A DNA stretch of 64,000 bases from JAPPHA01 sp963662815 (GTDB taxonomy: Bacteria; Pseudomonadota; Alphaproteobacteria; Rhodobacterales; Rhodobacteraceae), in NCBI GenBank assembly GCA_963662815.2, contig CAXXWA010000024.1, forward strand, positions 77,643 to 141,642, given 5' to 3'. A program made the position numbers and the translations under genes. The notes beneath the pieces are model-generated. The model was not told the origin of the DNA, did no database searches, and saw only the letters and a program-made list of their open reading frames with translations. Of this stretch, positions 16,911-26,763 are shown piece after piece. Positions within the stretch are counted from its first letter, which is position 1; each line of letters opens with the position of its first letter.

Positions 16911-17963
16911 ATGAAACTCACGACAACCTTGGCAGCCGCGGCCGCACTGGCTCTTGCGGCGCCGGCCATGGCAGCCAACGAAAGGATCCTGCTCAAGACG
17001 CCGGTCGCCTTCTCGACAGAGCTTCCCGGACTCGGCACGCCGATCGTCCGCGTGTCCGAAGATCTCGCGACGATTTCCGGCAAGCGGATCCAGATGAAGG
17101 TCTACGAGCCGGGCAAGCTGGTCGCGCCCTTCGAGATTCTCGACGCCGTCTCGTCGGGCAAGATCAACTCGGGCTATGCGACAGCCGGCTACTGGGCCGG
17201 CAAGATCCCGGCCGCGCCGCTGTTTTCGGCGGTCCCGTTCGGACCCGAGGCGGGCGAGTACATGGCGTGGCTCTACTACGGCAACGGGCTCGCGCTCTAC
17301 CAGGAGATGTATGATCAGGCAGGCTACAACGTAAAGGTGCTGCCCTGCACGATCATCGCCCCGGAGACCTCGGGCTGGTTCGCCGAGGAGATTACGTCCG
17401 CCGAACAACTGAACGGCCTGAAGATGCGGTTCTTCGGTCTCGGCGGCAAGGTGATGCAGAAGCTCGGCGTCGCCACGTCGCTGCTTCCGGGCGGGGAGAT
17501 TTTCCCGGCCCTGGAGAAGGGCGCAATCGACGCCACCGAGTTTTCCATGCCCGCGATCGACCAGAAGCTCGGCTTCGACAAGCTGGTGAAGTTCAACTAC
17601 TTCCCGGGCTGGCACCAGCAGGCGACGGTCTTCGAACTCCTGATCAACAAGGACGAATGGAACGAGCTGGCGGCTGAGCTGCAGGCCCAAATCGAACTTG
17701 CCTGCAAGGCCCAAATGAGCGAGAGCTTTGCAGAAGGCGAGGCAATCCAGTTCGCCGCGATGCAGAAGAACGTGCAAGAGAACGGCGTGGCCATCAAGGA
17801 CTGGTCACCGGAGATGCTCGAGCTGTTCCGCGCGACTTGGGAGGAAGTCGCTGCTGAAGAGGTCGCACGGGATCCCTTCTTCGCGAAGGTCTACGAAGAC
17901 CTGAAGACCTTCCGCGACGGCTATGACATCTGGAAGTCGCATGCATTCCTGCCGCGCAACTGA
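16911..17963 (+). CDS. dctP: TRAP transporter substrate-binding protein (DctP/TakP-like)
   Basis: Periplasmic receptor of a sodium-driven TRAP transporter. 350 residues from ATG 16911 after TTTGGAGG, with a Sec signal peptide (MKLTTTLAAAAALALAAPAMA). DctP-fold features are clear: GKLVAPFEILDAVSSGK, EQLNGLKMRFFGLGGK and GGEIFPALEKGAIDATEF, the last holding the region that contacts the carboxylate. It resembles binding proteins for 2-oxo and hydroxy monocarboxylates. It follows the bhc-FMN-oxidase genes and precedes its own fused permease, so glycolate or a related small acid is a reasonable ligand. Confidence 0.9.
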   Translation: MKLTTTLAAAAALALAAPAMAANERILLKTPVAFSTELPGLGTPIVRVSEDLATISGKRIQMKVYEPGKLVAPFEILDAVSSGKINSGYATAGYWAGKIPAAPLFSAVPFGPEAGEYMAWLYYGNGLALYQEMYDQAGYNVKVLPCTIIAPETSGWFAEEITSAEQLNGLKMRFFGLGGKVMQKLGVATSLLPGGEIFPALEKGAIDATEFSMPAIDQKLGFDKLVKFNYFPGWHQQATVFELLINKDEWNELAAELQAQIELACKAQMSESFAEGEAIQFAAMQKNVQENGVAIKDWSPEMLELFRATWEEVAAEEVARDPFFAKVYEDLKTFRDGYDIWKSHAFLPRN

Positions 17964-18042
17964 CGCGATCGTGCAGCGTCCGGGCCAGTCCGGCCCGGAC
18001 GCGACCTGACGGCCGATGCACCAGACCCAGGAGGAAACGGCC

Positions 18043-20139
18043 ATGTCCAGCGACCCGAGAATCCCTCCGCCGGAAGGCGTCCAGACCGCGGGGCAAGGCG
18101 CCCAATACGATCCGCTTTGGGAGGAAGTCGAAGGCGACGACCGAAAGGAACCCCTGCTCGCACGGATACTGGATCGCATCGTTCGCGGCGTCGGCCACGT
18201 GGTCATGTGGGCGAACGTCGTGCTCGTCATCGCCATCGTTTCCCAGGTCACGCTGCGCTATCTGCTCGACGTCAACTTCCCGAAGCTGGACGAGGTCCAA
18301 TGGCATCTCTACGCGCTGACCACGATGATCGGCCTCAGCTATGCCGTTACGACAGACAGTCACGTGCGAGTCGACATACTGCGGATCAGGTTCTCGTCGC
18401 GTGCCCGCCGAATGATCGAATCGGCTGGAATTCTCGCGCTGGTCATGCCGTTCTGCTACCTCATGATCGATCAGGGCATCGACTATTTCAACGACAGCTT
18501 CCGTGTCAACGAACGCTCTGACAGTCCGACCGGCCTGCCGGCGCGCTGGGCGCTCAAGGCTGTAATCCCGGTCAGCTTCGCCTTGCTCGCGACCGCGACC
18601 GTGGCGCGGCTGTTACACGACGTCTGGATGATCGCTTCGAAGCGGGATGCGCGCGCGGAGAACTCTGGCCTGCGGCGGCTCGCGCTCCTGCTCTTCGGCT
18701 TCGCGATCGCCGCGCTCGCCCTTTCGCAGCTCGTCGAGACGCCGGAGGAGATGCTGGTCGTCTGGATGTTCGTGAGCTTTGTCGGGCTGCTCTTCACCGG
18801 ATTTCCCGTTGCCTGGGTGCTCGCCGGGACCGGCGTCGCGTTCTGCGCCATTGCGTATCTCGCCGACAACGGCATGATGGTCTGGACCGGACTGGACGAG
18901 ACGCTCACCGGGCTTGACTACCTCACACTCGGCACGGTCGTGAACCGTGTCTATTCGACGATGTCCAACGCCGTCCTGGTGGCGCTGCCGATGTTCATCT
19001 TCATGGGCCTCATGCTGGACGAAAGCGGCGTCGCGCAGCGCCTTATGTCGTCGATGCAGAGGCTGTTCGGACGCACGCGCGGCGGGCTGGCCATCACCGT
19101 GACAGCCATCGGCGTCATTCTCGCGGCCTCGACCGGGATCGTCGGGGCGTCCGTCGTGCTGCTTGGCCTTCTGTCGCTGCCTACGATGATGAAGCAGCGC
19201 TACGCGAAGACGCTTGCGGCTGGCGTGGTCGCGTCCTCGGGAACCCTCGGCATCCTGATCCCGCCGTCGATCATGCTCGTCATCATGGCCGACCAGATGG
19301 CGCTGAGCGTCGGAGACCTGTTCATGGCGGCGCTCTTTCCCGGCCTGATCATTGGCGGGCTCTACGTTGCCTACATCGTCTCCGCTGCGTTCCTCCGTCC
19401 AGACATGGCGCCGTTGCCCGATGACGCAAAGGGCGTGGACTGGCATGCAATCGTGGAAGTCGCACTCGCCGTTCTGCCGCCCGTCGCGCTGATCTTCGCC
19501 GTGCTCGGTTCGATCTTCGCCGGCGTCGCCACGCCCACAGAAGCTTCGGGGGTCGGCGCCGCCGGCGCGACATTGATGGCGCTTCTCCACGGCAGACTCA
19601 CCTGGGCAAAGCTGGCCGAGGTGACGAAGGCAACGTTCAAGACGACGGCCTACATCTTCGGCATCTTCCTGGGCGCGACCTGCTTTGCGTTCGTGCTGCG
19701 GGAACTTGGCGGTGACGAACTGATCACCGACATCATCCATGGTCTCGGCCTCAGCGACCACGCGACCTTGGTCGCAATCCTCTTTCTGGTCTTCATGCTC
19801 GGCTTCGTGCTCGATTGGATCGAGATCACTCTGATCGTACTGCCGCTGATGGCGCCCGTGGTCACGGCGATGACGCTGGACATCCCCGGATACGACTCCC
19901 TGGACAACCCGTCGCTCGTGTGGTTCGTGATTCTCGTCGCGGTTGCGCTTCAGACGTCCTTCCTAACGCCGCCCGTGGGCTTTTCCCTCTTCTATCTCAA
20001 GGGCGTGGCGCCGAAGGACATGGATCTCGCGGACATCTACCGCGGCGTCGTGCCCTTCATCATTCTTCAGCTGGTCGGGCTGTCGCTGGTCTTCGTCTTT
20101 CCATCCATCGCCACCTGGCTGCCGTCGGCTGCCTACTGA
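18043..20139 (+). CDS. TRAP transporter fused permease (DctQ-DctM)
   Basis: Membrane component of the TRAP system, 698 residues from ATG 18043 with AGGAGG 8 bases upstream. Residues about 45-215 form the four-helix small subunit (VTLRYLLDVNFPKLDEVQWH, then a run of helices). Residues 220-695 form the large subunit with many helices and typical loops: FMGLMLDESGVAQRL, ASTGIVGASVVLLGLLSLP, SSGTLGILIPPSIMLV and TPTEASGVGAAGA. The fusion of DctQ and DctM is normal for part of this family. It lies 79 bases after dctP. Confidence 0.92.
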   Translation: MSSDPRIPPPEGVQTAGQGAQYDPLWEEVEGDDRKEPLLARILDRIVRGVGHVVMWANVVLVIAIVSQVTLRYLLDVNFPKLDEVQWHLYALTTMIGLSYAVTTDSHVRVDILRIRFSSRARRMIESAGILALVMPFCYLMIDQGIDYFNDSFRVNERSDSPTGLPARWALKAVIPVSFALLATATVARLLHDVWMIASKRDARAENSGLRRLALLLFGFAIAALALSQLVETPEEMLVVWMFVSFVGLLFTGFPVAWVLAGTGVAFCAIAYLADNGMMVWTGLDETLTGLDYLTLGTVVNRVYSTMSNAVLVALPMFIFMGLMLDESGVAQRLMSSMQRLFGRTRGGLAITVTAIGVILAASTGIVGASVVLLGLLSLPTMMKQRYAKTLAAGVVASSGTLGILIPPSIMLVIMADQMALSVGDLFMAALFPGLIIGGLYVAYIVSAAFLRPDMAPLPDDAKGVDWHAIVEVALAVLPPVALIFAVLGSIFAGVATPTEASGVGAAGATLMALLHGRLTWAKLAEVTKATFKTTAYIFGIFLGATCFAFVLRELGGDELITDIIHGLGLSDHATLVAILFLVFMLGFVLDWIEITLIVLPLMAPVVTAMTLDIPGYDSLDNPSLVWFVILVAVALQTSFLTPPVGFSLFYLKGVAPKDMDLADIYRGVVPFIILQLVGLSLVFVFPSIATWLPSAAY

Positions 20140-20314
20140 TCGCGCACCTGAAAGCGGAGAAAGGCCGTGACCGGCCGGCAAGAGCACGGAACCACGCAAG
20201 CCCACGGAGCAAGCCGTCGGTGCGAACGGGCCGTTTGCGGCGCGCAGACCTTCCCAAGTCCCGCATCTGGAGTGCGATCGCCGATCACACGCTGCCGAGG
20301 AGCAGGAGCCTGAA

Positions 20315-22552
20315 ATGAAGCATGAGGCGCTGAGCTACCACGAATCCGGCCGGCCCGGAAAGCTCGCGATCCGTCCGACCAAGCCCATGGCCAACCAGCG
20401 GGACCTGGCGCTGGCCTATTCTCCGGGCGTCGCCGAGGCATGCACGGCCATCGCGGAGCGAGCCGTCGACGCCGCCCGCTACACGGCGCGCGGCAATCTT
20501 GTGGCCGTCGTCTCCAACGGATCCGCGGTGCTCGGGCTTGGCAACATTGGCGCTCTTGCAGCCAAGCCAGTCATGGAGGGCAAGGCGGTGCTCTTCAAGA
20601 AGTTTGCGGACATCGACGTGTTCGACATCGAAGTCGACGAAAGCGATCCGTACGCGCTCGCCGACACTATCCGCCGGCTGGAGCCGACGTTCGGCGCCGT
20701 CAACCTCGAGGACATCAAGGCGCCCGACTGCTTCATCGTGGAAGACCGGCTCAAGGCCGAAATGGGCATCCCGGTGTTTCACGACGATCAGCACGGAACC
20801 GCGATCGTCGTCGCTGCAGCGATCGACAACGGCCTCCATCTCGTCGGCAAGGAAATCGCCGATGTCAAGCTCGTGTCGACCGGAGGCGGAGCGGCGGGTA
20901 TCGCCTGCCTGAACCTGCTCCTGGATCTCGGCCTTCGACGCGAGAACGTCTGGCTGCTTGACATCGACGGTCTCGTCTTCGAGGGCCGCATCGCCGATCT
21001 CCAGAAGGCCGCATTCGCACAGGGCGATGCGCCGGGGACGCTCGACGACGTGATCGAGGGGGCCGACATCTTCCTGGGCCTTTCCGGCCCGGGCGTGCTT
21101 GGGCCGGAACATTGCGCGCGAATGGCCGCGGATCCGATCATAATGGCCCTTGCCAACCCTGTGCCGGAGATCGATCCGTCGGCCGCGCGCGAAGTCCGCC
21201 CCGATGCCGTCATCTGCACGGGGCGCACCGACTTCCCTAACCAGGTCAACAACGTCCTCTGCTTTCCGTTCATCTTCCGCGGCACCCTCGATGTCGGCGC
21301 GACCGAGATCAACTCCGAAATGAAAAGGGCCTGCGTGAACGCCCTGGCCGAACTGGCCCGCAGCGGCTCGACGGACGAGGTCGCGCGAGCCTACGGAGAA
21401 AAGGGCCTGCGTTTCGGCCGCGACTATCTCCTGCCGAAGCCGTTCGACCCGCGGCTTCTTTGCGCGCTGGCCACGGCGGTGGCGCGCGCGGCGATGGAAA
21501 GCGGAGTGGCGACGCGCCCTCTCGATGACCTGGAAGCGTACCGGGCAAGCCTTTCGCGTTTCGTCCACCGCTCAAGCTTCCTGATGCGCCCGCTGTTCGA
21601 TGTGGCCCGCGCGGCGCCCAACAGGGTGATCTTCGCCGAGGGCGAGGATCACCGGGTGCTGCGCGCGATGCAAAGCGTTCTCGACGAAGGGGTAGCGAAC
21701 CCGATCGCCACGGGCAGGCCGGATCGAATCGCCGGTCTGTGCAATGAACTCGGCCTTCGGATCGCCCCTGACCGGGACTTCGAGGTCTTCGGTCACGAAT
21801 GCCAGGAACTGACCGAGCGCTTCGGCGCAAGGCTGCACACGCTCCGCGCCCGTGACGGGATCGGGCCGGTCGCTGCCCGCAAGCTCTTCCGCTCCAGCGA
21901 CACGATCGCGGCGGCGATGGCCGTGCACGAGGGGGTGGCGGCCAGCATGATTTGCGGAACGTCCGGCAGCTTCGCGACGCATCTCGAATGGATCACGCAG
22001 ATTCTCGGCACCGATGGGCAAACCGTCGGGTCGCTGGTGCCGCTGATCCTCGATGCGGGGACTGTCTTCATCGCGGACGGCTACGTGAATTACGAACCCT
22101 CGGCCGAGGATGTCGCGCGGATCTGCCGCATGGCGGCCGAACAGGTCCGCGATTTCGGCCTGACGCCGAGGATCGCCCTGATCAGCCATGCGAATTTCGG
22201 TGCGCACTCGAGCCCCAGCGCCGCGCGGATGCGCCGTGCAACCGAGATCCTCACCGAAAGCGAGGCCGATTTCGAGTTCGAGGGCGAGATGCAACTGAAC
22301 CTCGCGTTCGACAAGGTGGCGCGCGACAACTTTCTGCCTTGCGCGCGACTCACCGACAGGGCGAACATACTTGTCTTCCCCGGAATGGATGCCGCCAATG
22401 CCGCCATCGACGCCCTGACGACGCTCGCGGATGCCGAACCCATCGGCCCGATGCTCCTTGGCTTTCGCGGCGCGGCCCACATCGTCACACCTGCCGTCAC
22501 GGCCCGCGGGCTGCTGAACGTGGCGGCGCTCGCGAGTGCGGGACGCGTTTGA
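20315..22552 (+). CDS. maeB: NADP-dependent malic enzyme, MaeB type
   Basis: Oxidative decarboxylation of malate to pyruvate with NADPH. 745 residues; ATG preceded by AGGAGCCTGAA. The malic-enzyme part occupies residues 1-430, with YSPGVAEACTAI, FKKFADIDVFDIEVDE, a metal site at NLEDIKAPDCF, FHDDQHGTAIV and the NADP-binding loop STGGGAAGIACL. Residues 435-745 form the phosphotransacetylase-like domain that regulates MaeB enzymes (IFAEGEDHRVLRAM, SHANFGAHSSP). At the end of the bhc-TRAP gene set it could turn C4 acids made by the cycle into pyruvate and reducing power. Confidence 0.93.
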   Translation: MKHEALSYHESGRPGKLAIRPTKPMANQRDLALAYSPGVAEACTAIAERAVDAARYTARGNLVAVVSNGSAVLGLGNIGALAAKPVMEGKAVLFKKFADIDVFDIEVDESDPYALADTIRRLEPTFGAVNLEDIKAPDCFIVEDRLKAEMGIPVFHDDQHGTAIVVAAAIDNGLHLVGKEIADVKLVSTGGGAAGIACLNLLLDLGLRRENVWLLDIDGLVFEGRIADLQKAAFAQGDAPGTLDDVIEGADIFLGLSGPGVLGPEHCARMAADPIIMALANPVPEIDPSAAREVRPDAVICTGRTDFPNQVNNVLCFPFIFRGTLDVGATEINSEMKRACVNALAELARSGSTDEVARAYGEKGLRFGRDYLLPKPFDPRLLCALATAVARAAMESGVATRPLDDLEAYRASLSRFVHRSSFLMRPLFDVARAAPNRVIFAEGEDHRVLRAMQSVLDEGVANPIATGRPDRIAGLCNELGLRIAPDRDFEVFGHECQELTERFGARLHTLRARDGIGPVAARKLFRSSDTIAAAMAVHEGVAASMICGTSGSFATHLEWITQILGTDGQTVGSLVPLILDAGTVFIADGYVNYEPSAEDVARICRMAAEQVRDFGLTPRIALISHANFGAHSSPSAARMRRATEILTESEADFEFEGEMQLNLAFDKVARDNFLPCARLTDRANILVFPGMDAANAAIDALTTLADAEPIGPMLLGFRGAAHIVTPAVTARGLLNVAALASAGRV

Positions 22553-22553
22553 A

Positions 22554-22735
22554 CGACCAGTCCTCGATGCGCCGTCCCTGAAGGTGGAACCCGACAGCTT
22601 CGGCGGCATCCTCCGCGCTCCCTACCACGAGGATGGCCGGCAGGAAGCATTGCACGGGCTCCTCGCCCGCGGGCGGCGCGACCTCCCTGACATGGACGGG
22701 GCGCCGGACGGCGATGCTTGACCTCCACCTCTTCC
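22554..22735 (-). pseudogene. C-terminal remnant of an IS4-type transposase
   Basis: On the minus strand one frame reads VREVAPPAGEEPVQCFLP, then AILVVGSAEDAAEAVGFHLQ and GRRIEDWSF. This matches the end of the DDE domain in IS4-type transposases (a V-x-LLT...WY-x-RW-x-IEDW-x-x-x-LK pattern), with several substitutions at conserved aromatic sites and no complete reading frame on either side. It touches the maeB stop. It is the relic of an old insertion and belongs to the same transposase group as the N-terminal relic at 28346. Confidence 0.6.
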
Positions 22736-23358
22736 CCGGCGCAGGGATGGAACCGGAAATGAATCGTCAGTGCCGAAGCGTGACAATGAGCCTTATGTCG
22801 GGACGCTGCATGTTGTCGCGAAACCGCACGTGGCTTGCAACGACCGACCCGGATCAGCCTGGAAACGTGCTGGGCCTTGGAGACTCCACGGACGCCTGAT
22901 CGATCAGCTCCGAGCAAACGGGACAGGACGGCTTAAGCGTTGAACCGCCGACTTGCGGGTCAGATTCCGCCATGTTGCGCTGCGATGCGGCTCGCCTGAA
23001 GGCCGACCCTCGCGCCGCTGAGCGATTCCACCGCCATGCGAGCCGCATGCGCCGCAAACAAGACACCTCTCTTCCCAAACCCGGGACTCGCGAAGGATGC
23101 CCCATGATCGGCTTCAAGATCGGTCAATTCCGCATGCCCTGCCTTGCGCAACAGCTGGCAAACATCGAGGCGGCGAAAATCGAGCACATGCCCGCCGTCC
23201 CGATCCGCCGGCGGCTGCGCGGTCATGAGTGCGCCGTCTCCAACGGGCACGCGCTCCTGTTGTCCGACACCGCCAGAACAGGGAATCGGCGGCAATTGCG
23301 CCGACCTTTCCGAAACTCGAACAGCACAAAATTTGCTCACGTTTTTTGCACTGCCGCG
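22736..23358. other. Non-coding stretch after maeB
   Basis: About 620 bases between the IS4 relic and the ABC operon. Open frames on both strands have arginine-rich, shadow-like composition and no recognisable motif or ribosome site. I see no gene, tRNA or clear terminator. Much of it is probably degraded insertion-sequence DNA. Confidence 0.5.
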
Positions 23359-23382
23359 AATGCTGTTAATTTTTTCAGCATT
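23359..23382. promoter_or_regulatory. Dyad upstream of the polyamine-type ABC operon
   Basis: AATGCTG and CAGCATT form perfect 7-base arms around a T-rich 10-base centre, 92 bases before the ATPase start, in an AT-rich patch with GTTTTTTGCA nearby. It may be an operator or, on the plus strand, a weak terminator. No regulator gene is adjacent. Confidence 0.4.
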
Positions 23383-23473
23383 TCTCGGGAATTGCGCAGG
23401 CGCATCGCCGTTTCACTTTCCTAATGCCAAGCGCTTGCGGCGACACTCGGGTCAGGAATGCGCGGAGGGCCGC

Positions 23474-24457
23474 ATGCGATCGCATCTCGATCTGGAACTG
23501 GTGAACATTACAAAGCGCTACGGTGACGCCGTTGCCGTCGATGCGGTGAGCCACCTGTTCAGCCACGGTGTCTATTCCTGCCTCCTGGGGCCATCCGGAT
23601 GCGGCAAGTCCTCGACGCTCCGGATGATAGCCGGCCACGAATCGGTGACGGAGGGTCATGTCGTGCTGGCTGGCCGGGACATCTCGAAAATGCCGCCTGC
23701 GAAGCGCAGCACGGCGATGATGTTTCAGAACTATGCGCTGTTTCCGCACCTGAACGTTTTGGACAACGTCGCCTTCAGCCTGCGGATCAAGGGCGTTGCT
23801 GCTGAGACCCGCAGACGTCGCGCGCTGGAAATGCTCGATCTCGTTCACATGACCCCGTTTGCCGACCGTTTGCCGGCACAGCTTTCGGGTGGTCAGCAGC
23901 AGCGCGTCGCACTTGCGCGTGCGCTCATCACGGAACCGCAGGTACTGCTCCTGGACGAGCCCTTGTCTGCACTGGATCCGTTCCTGCGCGTGCAGATGCG
24001 CAGCGAACTGAAACGGCTGCAGCGCGAGCTTGGCATTACTTTCATACATGTCACCCACGGTCAGGACGAGGCGCTGGCGCTTGCCGACGAGATCGTGGTC
24101 ATGAACGATGCGCGGATCGAACAGGCTGGCCCGGCCCGCGAGGTTTTCGACGCTCCCGCAACCGCATTCGTGGCGCGCTTCATCGGTGGTCACAACGTGA
24201 TCTCGCTGCCCGAGGGCAGGATCGCCTTGCGGTCCGACGAACTGAAGATCGCGCGGCCGGAGGGTGCCAGGCTGCAGGGCAGGATAACCGGGGTCGAATA
24301 CCAGGGAACTCACGTCGCGTTGACCGCCGCCATCGCCGGCGACCAGGAAGTGACGGCGCTCCTCACTGACAAGGACTTCTTCGGTGCGCCGAAGGACACG
24401 GGCGAGGCGATAGGTCTCGACTGGGACAGTGTCGCGGCACATGTGCTGCAGTGCTGA
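23474..24457 (+). CDS. Spermidine/putrescine-type ABC transporter ATPase (PotA-like)
   Basis: ATP-hydrolysing subunit of a polyamine-class importer, 327 residues from ATG 23474, with GGAGGG 4 bases upstream. Motifs: Walker A GPSGCGKSS, Q-loop MFQNYALFPH, signature LSGGQQQRV, Walker B LLLDEPLSALDP, and the switch histidine in FIHVTHGQ. The C-terminal 80 residues form a regulatory TOBE-like domain. The order ATPase, binding protein, two permeases is typical of the PotABCD/PhnSTUV class. The ligand cannot be read from the ATPase. Confidence 0.92.
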   Translation: MRSHLDLELVNITKRYGDAVAVDAVSHLFSHGVYSCLLGPSGCGKSSTLRMIAGHESVTEGHVVLAGRDISKMPPAKRSTAMMFQNYALFPHLNVLDNVAFSLRIKGVAAETRRRRALEMLDLVHMTPFADRLPAQLSGGQQQRVALARALITEPQVLLLDEPLSALDPFLRVQMRSELKRLQRELGITFIHVTHGQDEALALADEIVVMNDARIEQAGPAREVFDAPATAFVARFIGGHNVISLPEGRIALRSDELKIARPEGARLQGRITGVEYQGTHVALTAAIAGDQEVTALLTDKDFFGAPKDTGEAIGLDWDSVAAHVLQC

Positions 24458-24489
24458 CGGAACAGCAAACTCAAGGAAAGGAACTTTAC

Positions 24490-25764
24490 ATGACTCGGAT
24501 TCCCAAGGTCCGCTACTCGCGGCGGTCGATGCTCAAGGCTACCGGCACCGCAATTGCGGTCTCGACCCTGCCAGCGCCGATGGTATGGGGCCAGGAGACC
24601 AGAAACATCACTTTGCGCCAGTTCGGCACCGGCGTGTCGAACCTGAACGAGGTCGCGCAGCGGGTCAAGGAAGACCTCGGCTTCACGCTCGCAATGACGG
24701 CTCTCGACTCCGACAGCGTGACGCAACGTGCCGCAACCCAGCCGGACAGCTTCGACATTGCGGACATCGAATACTGGATCTGCAAGAAGGTTTGGCCGAC
24801 CGGCAACCTTCAGGCGATGGATACGTCGAGAATCGAGAACTACGAAAAGATCGTGGGGATTTTCCGTGACGGCAGGCTGACGCCGGACTCGGTCATTGCC
24901 CAGGGCACGGCACCGCATACTGTGGGATTTGTCGACGGGCCAGGCGGCAAGAGCTTTGCCGGCGAGGAAACCGGATGGATGACACTCATCCCTACGATCT
25001 ATAACGCCGACACGCTGGGCATCCGTCCCGACCTGATAGACCGGCCGATCAAGAACTGGCATGAACTTCTTAACCCGGAGTTCAAGGGCAAGGCCTCGAT
25101 TCTCGACATTTCCTCCATCGGGATCATGGACATGGCGATGGTTTGCGAGTCCATGGGCGCGATCAAGTACGGCGACAAGGGCAACATGACGCGGGACGAA
25201 ATCGACAAGACAATCGGGATTTTCACGGAAGCCAAGGAAGCAGGCCAGTTCCGCGCCTTCTGGAAGACTTTCGACGAAAGCGTGAACCTGATGGCCTCGG
25301 GCGAAGTGGTAATCCAGTCCATGTGGTCGCCGGCCATCACTGCCGTTCGCGCTCGCGGCATACCATGCGTATACCAGCCCCTTGAGGAGGGTTATCGCTC
25401 CTGGGGCGGCGGCATCGGCCTGTCGGCTTCGCTGTCGGGGATGGAGCTGGACGCTGCGTACGAGTACATCAACTGGTACCTCTCGGGCTGGGTCGGCGGG
25501 TTCCTGATGCGGCAGGGCTACTACTCGGCAGTGCCCGAAACGTCGAGGCTCTTCATGAGCGAGAACGAGTGGGGGTACTGGTTCGAGGGCAAGCCGGCGA
25601 CCGACACCATCACGTCGCCCTTCGGCGATCCTCTGGCACAGGCGGGAGACGTGCGTGACGGCGGGTCCTTCTTCGACCGCATGGGTGCGGTGGCTTGCTG
25701 GAACGCCGTCATGGACGAGAACCAGTACATGGTCCGCAAGTGGAACGAGTTCATCGCGGCGTGA
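24490..25764 (+). CDS. ABC transporter solute-binding protein (PotD/PotF-like)
   Basis: Periplasmic receptor of the ABC system, 424 residues from ATG 24490. The N terminus, with the twin arginine in YSRRSMLKATG followed by a hydrophobic stretch and an APMVWGQ cleavage region, looks like a Tat signal, which is unusual but known for this class. It is longer than PotD (about 350). Later regions such as GWMTLIPTIYNADTLGI and SMWSPAITAVRARGIP fit the periplasmic-binding fold. It starts 32 bases after the ATPase. The ligand may be a polyamine or another small cation; this is unproven. Confidence 0.87.
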   Translation: MTRIPKVRYSRRSMLKATGTAIAVSTLPAPMVWGQETRNITLRQFGTGVSNLNEVAQRVKEDLGFTLAMTALDSDSVTQRAATQPDSFDIADIEYWICKKVWPTGNLQAMDTSRIENYEKIVGIFRDGRLTPDSVIAQGTAPHTVGFVDGPGGKSFAGEETGWMTLIPTIYNADTLGIRPDLIDRPIKNWHELLNPEFKGKASILDISSIGIMDMAMVCESMGAIKYGDKGNMTRDEIDKTIGIFTEAKEAGQFRAFWKTFDESVNLMASGEVVIQSMWSPAITAVRARGIPCVYQPLEEGYRSWGGGIGLSASLSGMELDAAYEYINWYLSGWVGGFLMRQGYYSAVPETSRLFMSENEWGYWFEGKPATDTITSPFGDPLAQAGDVRDGGSFFDRMGAVACWNAVMDENQYMVRKWNEFIAA

Positions 25765-25848
25765 TGCAGCGCCGTAGATGAGTGCTGGCGCCTCGGTCTC
25801 CCTTCTCTCCCTGAGGGCCGGGGCGCCATCCAATGCCGTGATCCCCAA

Positions 25849-26763
25849 ATGACCGAAGCTGCAGTTGTCGATGCAGCCGTGCCGAAAGCCGGTGCCGCGT
25901 CTGGCTCCCGGGACCTGGCTCGGCAAGTTTACGGCTGGCTTCTGGCTGCGCCTCTGGCACTGGTGCTCGCCGTGTTCCTGGTGCTGCCCATAGTGATGAT
26001 AGTGGTCGTCAGTTTCTGGGGCGCCACCGAATTCTCGATCTATCCGGACTTCCAGTTCGAAAACTACGCATTCCTGCTCGCCTCCGACGTCACCTACCGG
26101 GTCATCTTGAACACTTTCAAGTATGCCACGATCACGTGGGCATTCACGCTGCTGATCGGATTCACTGTCGCGCATTTCCTCGCCTTCCATGTCCGCACGC
26201 TTGGCTGGCAGGTCACGCTCTTCCTGCTTTGCACCATCCCGTTCTGGACGTCCAACATCATTCGCATGATTTCCTGGATCCCGTTTCTCGGCCGGAACGG
26301 GTTGGCAAACTCGACGCTGATCTCCTGGGGCGTGGTGGACGAGCCGCTGGAGTGGCTGCTCTTCAGCGACTTCAGCGTCATCCTGGCATTCGTGCATCTT
26401 TACACGCTCTTCATGGTGGTGCCGATATTCAACACGATGTTGCGGATCGACCCGTCCCTGATCGAGGCATCCCGCGACGCCGGTGCGAGCGGTTGGCAGA
26501 CGCTGTGGCACATCGTCATTCCGCTCACGAAACCGGGCATCATGATCGGAACGATCTTTGTCGTGACGCTGGTTATGGGGGACTTCATCACCGTACGGTT
26601 CATGTCGGGCTCGCAATCGGCCAATGTCGGGCGGCTGATTTCCAACGACATCGGGCTCCTGCAGTACCCGTCGGCTTCTGCCACGGCCGTCATGCTTCTA
26701 GTGACCGTGCTGATCGTCATCGGGATCCTGTTGCGTTTCGTCGACATCCGAAAGGAGCTCTGA
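25849..26763 (+). CDS. ABC transporter permease (PotB-like)
   Basis: Inner-membrane subunit, 304 residues with six predicted helices starting near residue 30 (LLAAPLALVLAVFLVLPIVM). The EAA coupling loop is EASRDAGASGWQTLWHIVIP near residue 205. The stop overlaps the next permease start by one base (TGATG), as expected for a heterodimeric permease pair. Confidence 0.92.
   Translation: MTEAAVVDAAVPKAGAASGSRDLARQVYGWLLAAPLALVLAVFLVLPIVMIVVVSFWGATEFSIYPDFQFENYAFLLASDVTYRVILNTFKYATITWAFTLLIGFTVAHFLAFHVRTLGWQVTLFLLCTIPFWTSNIIRMISWIPFLGRNGLANSTLISWGVVDEPLEWLLFSDFSVILAFVHLYTLFMVVPIFNTMLRIDPSLIEASRDAGASGWQTLWHIVIPLTKPGIMIGTIFVVTLVMGDFITVRFMSGSQSANVGRLISNDIGLLQYPSASATAVMLLVTVLIVIGILLRFVDIRKEL

Noticed and set aside
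22960..23340. 126-codon minus-strand frame as a gene
   Set aside because: No ribosome site, no recognisable motif, and it overlaps the promoter region of the ABC operon.
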